A stretch of DNA of 64,000 nt from Macrostomum hystrix (Eukaryota; Platyhelminthes; Macrostomidae). Numbering within the stretch: position 1 is the first letter of the stretch; each line of letters begins with the position of its first letter. The notes under the pieces were generated by a model that made no database searches, was not told the origin of the DNA, and worked only from the letters and a program-made list of their open reading frames with translations. The stretch lies in contig CATNEN010000001.1 of the NCBI GenBank assembly GCA_950097015.1, positions 12,236,001 through 12,300,000 on the forward strand, written 5' to 3'. A program made the position numbers and the translations under genes. Shown here piece by piece: positions 21,974-33,900 of the stretch.

Positions 21974-24900
21974 CTAGACAGACAGACAGACAGACAGACA
22001 GACCTAGACAGACAGACAGACAGATAGACAGACAGACAGACAGACATATTCGCCGAGTTAGGAGGAGAGCAGATAAATGTGAAAATGTGAATGCAGTGCT
22101 CTAAGTTTTGTTCTTAGAGAATTTCAAAACACAATGAATATACTGGTACGCATAAGAGCATAAAGTGACGGGTCCCCAGTGTAAGACGGTTGGTTTGTGA
22201 CTTCACCCAGCTGTTCAGTGAAAGAGAAAAGGATAGAAATGAAAGTGAAAAATCAATTGACGAAATTAATTTCACCGCTATTCAGAGCACCAATCATATA
22301 GAGAAAAGTACATTCTTCTTTGAGTATTCTAGAGTATTTCACAGAGACAGTTTTCTCTGGACATATTTATCCAAAGATTACGAAAGCAGCAGTATGTAAC
22401 TGCTCAACCTAATTTGCATAGATATTGAGTACATAACAAACAGACACACTGAGACTAACCATAGAAATATGATTTGTATCCTTAGTACACTAATGATAAA
22501 GCCGGTTAGTGACTTGATTACAATTAGCAGTGCCGGAATTCAGTTAATCAGATTTCAAACAGGACTGATTGATAGCTCTAGAATCTTCTTAGATAGGGAA
22601 AAGTAAAATAAGATGATCCTATTTTTAAATAGCCCAGTCAAAGACCAGGCTAGCTGGCTTCTGATTGGACAATGGCATTTTGTAATCCCAGATAAGTAGA
22701 AGGGGATAAAAATACTGCTTCCACATCACAGCGAAGAAGTTAAAGTGAAATTTCAGCTTTGCCAAGTTAGGCCAATGGAAATTAATCCTATCTAATCGAC
22801 AGGTGATGGACGGGCTACACCAAGCCGACATCAGGTCACATTATCAGATGCTGTACTACGTGAACTGCAGCCAACAGTCGGAGCATTATCAGAACGATGC
22901 CAGGCTCCGAGTACTAGTAGCTGGCTGCAATACCCTACAGATTGTGCTCACTATAATGGGAGTCCTACTCAACATTCTCTCTTATCGGTTGCTAGGAAGA
23001 GGTGGCGGCAGCAACGGTGGATCTAACACAGGCAGTAGCAGCAGAGGTACGGAACGAACCGAACTGACAACTCTACTCAAATATTTGGCCGTATCGGACA
23101 CCGCTTATGTGCTGATGAATTTCATGGACAACTGCTGTCACACTGTTCAAATCATTGGCGGCGGCTCGGTGGGCCTCTACAAGGCAATGGCCTACGCGCA
23201 TCCGCCAGTCTGGGGTCTGCGAGTTTCCATGGTAACCGTGCACAACTGGATGATGCTGCTGCTGGCGGCGTCTAGGGTGCTGCGCGTATACGCGCCCATC
23301 AGGTGATCGGGTTTGGACCTGCTGTCTATGCATAAATTTTGTGTTCTCAGAGTGAACTCCATCTAGAGCGGGTGTTCTCAGAGTGAACTCCATCTAGAGC
23401 GGGTGTTCTCAGAGTGAACTCCATCTAGAGCGGGTGTTCTCAGAGTGAACTCCATCTAGAGCGGGTGTTCTCAGAGTGAACTCCATCTAGAGCGGGTGTT
23501 CTCAGAGTGAACTCCATCTAGAGCGGGTGTTCTCAGAGTGAACTCCATCTAGAGCGGGTGTTCTCAGAGAGAACTCCATCTAGAGCGGGTGTTCTCAGAG
23601 TGAACTCCATCTAGAGCGGGTGTTCTCAGAGTGAACTCCATCTTGAGAGGGTGTTCTCAGAGAGAACTCCATCTAGAGAGGGTGTACTCAGAGTAAACTC
23701 ATCTGTAGAGGGTGCAATCAGAGTGAATTCCATCTGGAGAGGGTGTTCTCATGGTGAACTACATCTGAACAGACTGTACTCAGAGTAAACTCCATCTGGA
23801 CAGTGTACTCAGAGTGAACTCCATCAAGAGAGAGTGAACTCCATCTGGAGAGGGTGTACTTAGTGAACTCCATCTGGATAGAGCGTACTCAGAGTGAACA
23901 ACATCTGGAGATAGTGAACTCCATTTAGGGAGGGTGAACTCCATTTTGAGAGGAGGTTCTCATAGTGAAAGCATTCCTAGGAATAAAAAAAGTGATAAGC
24001 TATTCGTAAAAAAAGTCCAAAACAAAGCATTTCTGGCCTTTGTGAGGAAAAGAAACAAGCAAAAGGAACAACAAGAAGTCAAGCATCTCAGCTGAGCATG
24101 AGCCGATCAATCAAAGGAAATTAAGGAGATTTTCACCTTTGTTTGCACCCAGTCAGACAGAGGATTAAGTCTGAGCAATCTAATAGCTGATTTGTTCTAA
24201 CTCGAAATCTCTGCAAGGGACAAGAGGCCTAGCTGGCGGGAGGGATTTTGGCTGGGGATTAACGCCGGGCGCCCTAAGCTGGGAATAAAATATGCAGTTT
24301 GGAAAGATTATTTTATTTGGCAAAAGTCATTAACACTGAAAATCACACTTGAATGGCGTTTCACTAAAATGGGGGATAATTTTGTTTGTTTACTCTTATT
24401 TTTGCAAAAACATTGAATATAGAATGAATGTACCAAACACTTGCCTTCTATATCTGTCTGTTGTATCCCACACCTGTCAGTTGCTATGCTACATCTGTCA
24501 GCTGCTATCCAACACCTGTGAGCTGCTATCCCACACCTGTCAGCTGCTATCCCACACCTGTCAGCTGCTATCCCACACCTGTCAGTTGCTATCCCAACTG
24601 TCAGCTGCTATCCCACACCTGTCAGCTGCTATTCCACACCTGTCAGCTGCTATGCTACACCTGTCAGCTGCTATGCTACACCTGACAGTTGCTATGCTAC
24701 ACCTGTCAGCTGCTATGCTACACCTGACAGTTGCTATGCTACACCTGTCAGCTGCTATGCTACACCTGTCAGCTGCTATGCTACACCTGTCAGCTGCTAT
24801 GCTACACCTGTCAGCTGCTATGCTACACCTGTCAGCTGCTATGCTACACCTGACAGTTGCTATGCTACACCTGTCAGCTGCTATGCTACACCTGACAGTT

Positions 24901-27900
24901 GCTATGCTACACCTGTCAGCTGCTATGCTGCACCTGTCAGCTGCTATGCTACACCTGTCAGCTGCTATGCTACATCTGTCAGCTGCTATGCTACACCTGA
25001 CAGTTGCTGTTTCTTGGATAAAGTGTTTAATACTATTTCCTGGAAATACAGTAACGAAGTTATCTTGAAACCCTTGAATCGACCTGGAGCGAACAAGAAT
25101 CATAATAGCTTTCTAATCGATTGAGCTGCATTTCACCGCAGGAGTCGAGCGTTGCAACTCCGGCAGCGTCTGCTGCGCCTGACGGCGGGCATCTGGATGC
25201 TGAGCCTGACCCTGGGCCTGCCGCGCCTTATGGAGGTAGCCACCCAGTTGGGCCCTGGTTGCGAATCTGGATCCGGCTACTACGCAGAAATAGTTGCCAC
25301 CCGGATGATCCCGGCCTACACAGCCGTGGCCAATTTCGGCCTGCAAGTTGGCGGACCACTGGTCCTCACAATGATATTCAACGCGCTAACAGTGGCTGGA
25401 GTGATTCGGTCCAGCCGGGAACTCAAAGCGGCAAATTGTTTCGCCGCTGACTGCAACGGCGATCAGAGAAGGCGCACTTTGCGCCGAAATCATCAGGCGT
25501 CTAGGACTGTGCTCATGCTCACAAATCTGTACATAGCCTGCCAACTGCCGCAGCTGGTGTGGGGCTTCGTCACCCTGACCTCCCTGGAGCCGCAGGTCTA
25601 CATTAGCCTAACCCTGGTTGGCAACGCACTGAGCAGTCTGGATGGTTCGTGTAATTTCTTTGTCTACGTGATCAGCAATCCGGGATTCAAGAGCGGCCTG
25701 GAGCGATTGGGCTGGTGCCGTGCTGCGAGGCGGCTGGCCAGCCCGCCTGAAAACAGTCGCAGCCGCAAGAGCAGCTCCATCAGTAGGCGGCACAGCGGAA
25801 GGCGAGCCAGCAAGAGGCGCTGCTGCTGCTGCTGCATGCCTTCGCCAGCGCAACACAACGAGGCCAATGATGAAAGTCTAAACGATGATCAAGAAGAGCA
25901 GATTCAACAGCAACTGCTGCCAATGAGACAGCTGTCACATGGCAACAACTTGAGTCCAGATGCTCAGATTCCACTCGGGTGAAAATTACTAATCTACTGA
26001 TGTAACTAGCTAGCTTTTTCCTTTAATAGCTGTACAAAACATTGCGCTGGTCAGCATGTATGAGCTGAACTGTGCCTAACTGAGTACAGCTGAACTGTGC
26101 TCAAATGAGTACAGCTGAACTGTGCTCAAATGAGTGCCGCTGAACTGTGCTCAAATGAGTGCCGCTGAACTGTGCTCAAATGAGTGCCGCTGAACTGTGC
26201 TCAAATGAGTGCCGCTGAACTGTGCTCGAATGAGTGCAGCTGAACTGTGCTCAAAATGTGTAGGCAAACATATACGTTTTTACAAAGGATGGTACTATAT
26301 TTGAAACTGTAACATTCCTACGAAATAAAAAACAATTACCTGTAGCTAGATACTACTTAGCTAGATTGGTTACATTATTCTGTGAATATTGTTTTTTATT
26401 ATTAATTATTATTACCAAATTATTTATATTCTTTCAAATTAATTATTTTCCTAATTCTTAGTCGTCTTGCTGCGTACCTTGTTATATTTATTTACTGAAT
26501 TATTCAAGTCCTATATATTTAAAGAACTTTAAAATAAAACTTATGCTTTGTGTACTCGAAACATTTCGATCTTACAAAATAAACGCAGGTTTAATCGCTA
26601 CGGCAAGAATCTTCGAAGGAATGCAAAGAGTTTAACTATATTCTGAAGCTGTCTGGTTAAATCCGTAAATCTTGGAAGACTCGCAGCAGAAGTCGCGCCA
26701 ACAATGAGAGCAAGTATCATAGCAAGTATCATAGCAAGTATCATAGCAAGAATCGCAGCAAGAATCGCAGCAAGAATCGCAGCATGCATTGTAGCAAGAA
26801 TCGTAGCAAGAATCGCAGCAAGAATCGTAGCAAGAATCGCAGCAAGAATCGCAGCAAGAATCGTAGCAAGAATCGTAGCAAGAATCGTAGCAAGAACCGC
26901 AGCAAGAATCGTAGCAAGAATCACAGCAAGAATCGCAGCAAGAATCGCAGCAAGAATCGCAGCAAGAATCGCAGCAAGAATCGTAGCAAGAATCGCAGCA
27001 AGAATCGCAGCAAGAATCGTAGCAAGAATCGCAGCAAGAATCGTAGCAAGAATCGCAGCAAGAATCGCAGCAAGAATCGTAGCAAGAATCGCAGCAAGAA
27101 TCGTAGCAAGAATCGTAGAAAGAACCGCAGTAGGAATCGAAGCAATAATCGGAATCGCCGAATTTATGAAAACAATATTCGCAGCAGGAATTAAAGCAAG
27201 ATTTTTTAGCTTAATCGATTTTCCTTCGCTAGATGTCGACATCGCTTTGAGCATAGCTGAAAAGCCTCTCATTTTGATTCACAGCTTGGAGTTCTGTTTA
27301 CCGAATGAAATCAGGCATGGACTGATTTCAGCAACAACTAGTCTTTCATTTGACTAAAAGCGCGGGCAAAATGTGTTACAAATAATATGTTTTTAGCTAA
27401 TGGATATACTGCCCTCTTGGGCCAGGTCTAAAAAACCAGTACTCTAAAAATAAGCGAGCAATGTTTTTGTTTTCCCTAACCGTTTCATTCGTTGGTAAGG
27501 AAATTCAATTTTTTTTGTTTGGAAAGAGACTGAGATAAAAAAAATTACGTAAAAAAGCAGAGCTTAAGAGTAGCGGCTCGCCCAGCATGCTCAGCTGAGC
27601 TGCTAAGCTGCGAAATAAAGCGAGAAAAGAGGCGGAAAAAACATAAAAGAGAGAGAGAAGTACAGCCCAGGCATTCACTCAGTACAGCTAGTTTTGCCTA
27701 GCAACTGAGTGAATTTTTGCAATCTGCAATTTCAGCGGAAGATGGCATCAGCGGGATAAGCCTAAACCTACCCTGATATTAGCATCTAAGGATCAAGGCT
27801 TGCGGATTAACGACTCGAATTTCAATGCGTTGATCATTATTTTTGCAATCCTTAATTTACTGGCTGCATATTGAGCACAATGGGTGGGCATTAGTCACTT

Positions 27901-30900
27901 CGGTAATAGGGAAGTCAGGTAGTGCAAGATTAATATAAATACTCGTAACTTAGCATGCACCTAGCAGGTGACAGCTAAATTCAACACTCGCATCCCTGAT
28001 GCGAGCTTAACACCCACCCCATTCCCTAGATTCAAGAATACACCCACCCCACTCCATAGATTACATAGCACACCCAGCCCACTCCCATAGATAAAAAAAC
28101 ACACCACCCCACTCCCATAGATAAAAACACACCCACCCCACTCCCATAGATAAAAACACACATAACCCCACTCCTATTGATAAATACACACCCACCCCAC
28201 TCCCATAGATAAAAACACACCCACCCCACTCCCATAGATAAAAACACACATAACCCCACTCCCATAGATAAAAACACATAACCCCACTCCCATTGATAAA
28301 AACACACATAACCCCACTCCCATAGATAAAAACACACTCACTCCCATAGACAAAAACACACCCACCCCACTTCCATAGATAAAAACACACAACCCCACTC
28401 CCATTGATAAAAACACACCCACCCCACTCCCCCGATCACCACCCCGACTGCCTGCCACAGCGAACCTCAAATTAAAAGTAGTGTCCAGCGACAGCAGCCG
28501 ATCAACCCGCCGGAGGCCGTGGCTGAGAATGTCCTTCTGGGCGCTCTCGGAAAATGCCGAAGAATCCACATCCCAGAGTAGGCTGACCTCCGACAGAGAA
28601 CCGCTGCGCCTGACTTTCACCGTATGAGTGGCCAACTCGAAGGCCGTGTTCGGGCTAGAAGGCGTGCTGCTGCTACTGGCCTCCCCACCGCCTCCGCCGA
28701 CGCCGCTGCTGCCGCCTCCGCCGCCTCCTCCACTGGCACCTAGAGCCGATGGAGAGGTCGGAGATCGCCGGCCAGTCGTGTCAAGTCGAGGCGCTGGACG
28801 GCCAGGCAGGGAGAACACGCTGCTGTCCGAGTCTGCGTAACGAAATAGATTTTTAAGAACTTTTGCACAAGGAAAGGACGGAAATCTAACTTGAGAACAC
28901 GGAGGGGGCGGAAATCTAACTTGTGAACACGGAGGGGGCGGAAATCTAACTTGTGAACACGGAGGGGGCGGAAATCTAACTTGAGAACACGGAGGGGGCG
29001 GAAATCTAACTTGAGAACATGGAGGGCGGAAATGTAACTTGAGAACACGGAGGGGGCGGATATCTAACTTGAGAACACGGAGGCGGCGGATATCTAACTT
29101 GAGAACACGGAGGCGGCGGATATCTAACTTGAGAACACGGAGGGGGCGGAAATCTAACTTGAGAACACGGAGGGGGCGGATATCTAACTTGAGAACACGG
29201 AGGCGGCGGATATCTAACTTGAGAACATGGAGGGGGCGGATATTTAACTTGAGAACATGGAGGGGGCGGATATCTAACTTGAGAACATGGAGGGGGCGGA
29301 TATCTAACTTGAGAACATGGAGGGGGCGGATATCTAACTTGAGAACACGGAGGGGGCGAAAATCGAACTCAACAATACGGAGGGGGCGAAATCGAACTCA
29401 ACAATACGGAGGGGGCGAAGTCCACCCTGAGAAGCCAGGGGCGGAAGTCCAGACCGAGGACCCAGGAGGGGCGGAAAACGGTCGCGTGACTATTCCTTTG
29501 CGTTAAAAAAAAACAGAATCTGCTCAGAGTGAAACAGAGTCGAATAACAAAAATTCTAGGAATTGACTCAAAAATAAATCCACCTACGCCGTAGCACGCG
29601 CAGTCGGCGTGATCAACTCAGGAAAAAACATGTGAAATCTTACAGCTTAGGATTATAAAATTCCAATCCAGAACTGCTACCCAGGGTTACCTTTCCTCTT
29701 AATTAAGTGAAGATTTTTATGTCGTAAATAAAATACAAAAGCATCTTTTACTAGCGCCTTCAGTTGCTATGCAAATTGAAACCATTACGAATCAATCCAT
29801 ATAATTAATCAAATGAGGAGTCATTCAGAGCAAAGCAGAGCAAAGACACACCCGATATGAATGCAGAATCTCAGAAATGAATGCATAAAATATTTTGTGC
29901 TGACCTGCTACAGAAGCTGAGGTTAAGGACAAAGAATGGCCAAAACATCCCCTGGATTTTTTAGGGTGATCGGAACGATTCACCTGAATATTTTAGTCAA
30001 AAAGAAACGAATTACCCTGAAGATTTTAGGTAAATAGAAACGATTCACCCTGAAGATTTAAGGTAAATAGAATCGATTCATCTAAAGATTTTAGGTAAAT
30101 AGAACCGATTCACCTGAAGATTTTAGTCAAAAAGAAACGAATTACCCTGAAGATTTTAGGTAAATAGAATCGATTCACCTGAAGATTTTAGGTAAAAAGA
30201 AACGATTCACCCTGAAGATTTTAGGTAAAAAGAATCGATTCACCTGAAGATTTTAGGTAAAAAGAAACGATTCACCCTGAAGATTTTAGGTAAATAGAAT
30301 CGATTCACCTGAAGATTTTAGGTAAAAAGAAACGATTCACCCTGAAGATTTTAGGTAAATAGAATCGATTCACCTGAAGATTTTAGGTAAATAGAACCGA
30401 TTCACCTGAAGATTTTAGTCAAAAAGAAACGAATTACCCTGAAGATTTTAGGTAAATAGAATCGATTCACCTGAAGATTTTAGGTAAAAAGAAACGATTC
30501 ACCCTGAAGATTTTAGGTAAAAAGAATCGATTCACCTGAAGATTTTAGGTAAAAAGAAACGATTCACCCTGAAGATTTTAGGTAAAAAGAAACGATTCAC
30601 CCTGAAGATTTTAGGTAAATAGAATCGATTCACCTGAAGATTTTAGGTAAATAGAATCGATTCATCTGAAGATTTTAGGGAAAAAGAATCGATTCACCTG
30701 AAGATTTTAGGTAAATAGAATCGATTCATCTGAAGATTTTAGGTAAATAGAATCGATTCATCTGAAGATTTTAGGTAAATAGAATCGATTCATCTGAAGA
30801 TTTTAGGTAAATAGAATCGATTCATCTGAAGATTTTAGGTAAATAGAATCGATTCATCTGAAGATTTTAGGTAAATAGAATCGATTCATTTGAAGATTTT

Positions 30901-33900
30901 AGGTAAATAGAATCGATTCATCTGAAGATTTTAGGTAAATAGAATCGATTCACCTGAAGTGGGTAAATAGAATCGATTCATCTGAAGATTTTAGGTAAAT
31001 AGAATCGATTCATCTGAAGATTTTAGGTAAATAGAATCGATTCATCTGAAGATTTTAGGTAAATAGAATCGATTCATCTGAAGATTTTAGGTAAATAGAA
31101 ACGATTCATCTGAAGATTTTAGGGAAAAAGAGTCGATTCACCTGAAGATTTTAGGTAAATAGAATCGATTCATCTGAAGATTTTAGGTAAATAGAATCGA
31201 TTCATCTGAAGATTTTAGGTAAATAGAATCGATTCATTTGAAGATTTTAGGTAAATAGAATCGATTCATCTGAAGATTTTAGGTAAATAGAATCGATTCA
31301 CCTGAAGTAGGTAAATAGAATCGATTCACCTGAAGATTTAGGTCAATAGAAACGATTCATCTGAAGATTTTAGGTAAATATAATCGATTCATCTGAAGAT
31401 TTTAGGTAAATAGAATCGATTCATCTGAAGATTTTAGGTAAATAGAATCGATTCACCTGAAGATTTTAGGTAAAAAGAAACGATTCATCTGAAGATTTTA
31501 GGTAAATAGAATCGATTCACCTGAAAATTTTAGGGAAAAAGAATCGATTCACCTGAAGATTTTAGGTAAATAGAATCGATTCACCTGAAGATTTTAGGTA
31601 AAAAGAAACGATTCACCCTGAAGATTTTAGGTAAATAGAATCGATTCACCTGAAGATTTTAGGTAAAAAGAAACGATTCACCCTGAAGATTTTAGGTAAA
31701 TAGAATCGATTCACCTGAAGATTTTAGGTAAATAGAATCGATTCATCTGAAGATTTAAGGTAAATAGAATCGATTCACCTGAAGATTTTAGGTAAATAGA
31801 ATCGATTCATCTGAAGATTTTAGGGAAAAAGAATCGATTCACCTGAAGATTTTAGGTAAATAGAATCGATTCACCTGAAGATTTTAGGTAAATAGAATCG
31901 ATTCACCTGAAGATTTTAGGGAAAAAGAATCGATTCACCTGAAGATTTTAGGTAAATAGAATCGATTCACCTGAAGATTTTAGGTAAATAGAAACGATTC
32001 ATCTGAAGATTTTAGGGAAAAAGAATCGATTCACCTGAAGATTTTAGGTAAATAGAATCGATTCACCTGAAGATTTTAGGGAAAAAGAATCGATTCACCT
32101 GAAGATTTTAGGTAAATAGAATCGATTCATCTGAAGATTTTAGGTAAATAGAATCGATTCATCTGAAGATTTTAGGTAAATAGAATCGATTCACCTGAAG
32201 ATTTTAGGTAAATAGAAACGATTCACCTGAAGATTTTAGGTAAATAGAATCGATTCACCTGAAGATTTTAGGTAAATAGAAACGATTCATCTGAAGATTT
32301 TAGGGAAAAAGAAACGATTCACCCTGAAGGTTTTAGGTAAATAGAATCGATTCACCTGAAGATTTTAGGTAAATAGAATCGATTCATCTGAAGATTTTAG
32401 GTAAATAGAATCGATTCATCTGAAGATTTTAGGGAAAAAGAATCGATTCACCTGAAGATTTTAGGTAAATAGAAACGATTCATCTGAAGATTTTAGGGAA
32501 AAAGATTCGATTCACCTGAAGATTTTAGGTAAATAGAATCGATTCATCTGAAGATTTTAGGTAAATAGAATCGATTCATCTGAAGATTTTAGGTAAATAG
32601 AATCGATTCATCTGAAGATTTTAGGTAAATAGAATCGATTCACCTGAAGATTTTAGGTAAATAGAAACGATTCATCTGAAGATTTTAGGGAAAAAGAGTC
32701 GATTCACCTGAAGATTTTAGGTAAATAGAATCGATTCACCTGAAGATTTTAGGTAAATAGAATCGATTCATCTGAAGATTTTAGGGAAAAAGAGTCGATT
32801 CACCTGAAGATTTTAGGTAAATAGAATCGATTCATCTGAAGATTTTAGGTAAATAGAATCGATTCATCTGAAGATTTTAGGTAAATAGAATCGATTCATC
32901 TGAAGATTTTAGGTAAATAGAATCGATTCATCTGAAGATTTTAGGTAAATAGAATCGATTCACCTGAAGTAGGTAAATAGAATCGATTCACCTGAAGATT
33001 TAGGTAAATAGAATCGATTCACCTGAAGATTTTAGGTAAAAAGAAACGATTCACCCTGAAGATTTTAGGTAAATAGAATCGATTCACCTGAAGATTTTAG
33101 GTAAAAAGAAACGATTCACCCTGAAGATTTTAGGTAAATAGAATCGATTCACCTGAAGATTTTAGGTAAATAGAATCGATTCACCTGAAGATTTTAGGTA
33201 AATAGAATCGATTCACCTGAAGATTTTAGGTAAAAAGAAACGATTCACCCTGAAGATTTTAGGTAAATAGAATCGATTCACCTGAAGATTTTAGGTAAAA
33301 AGAAACGATTCACCCTGAAGATTTTAGGTAAATAGAATCGATTCACCTGAAGATTTTAGGTAAATAGAATCGATTCACCTGAAGATTTTAGGGAAAAAGA
33401 ATCGATTCACCTGAAGATTTTAGGTAAATAGAATCTATTCATCTGAAGATTTTAGGTAAATAGAATCGATTCATTTGAAGATTTTAGGTAAATAGAATCG
33501 ATTCATCTGAAGATTTTAGGTAAATAGAATCGATTCACCTGAAGATTTTAGGTAAATAGAAACGATTCATCTGAAGATTTTAGGGAAAAAGAGTCGATTC
33601 ACCTGAAGATTTTAGGTAAATAGAATCGATTCATCTGAAGATTTTAGGTAAATAGAATCGATTCATCTGAAGATTTTAGGTAAATAGAATCGATTCACCT
33701 GAAGATTTTAGGTAAAAAGAAACGATTCACCTGAAGATTTTAGGGAAATAGAAACGATTCACCTGAAGATTTTAGGGAGGGTAGAGTGGGGATCCACCTG
33801 TAGATTTTAAAGAAATAAATTATTACATTTGCCCCCGAAAAGAAGTGTACCACTACTAACCCTCGCCGGCACTGCTGCTGCCAGGTGTCTGACTTGGCTT

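Noticed and set aside
29955-33780. CRISPR-like array
   Set aside because: Units are directly abutting with no unique spacers, and the locus is in a eukaryotic intron.
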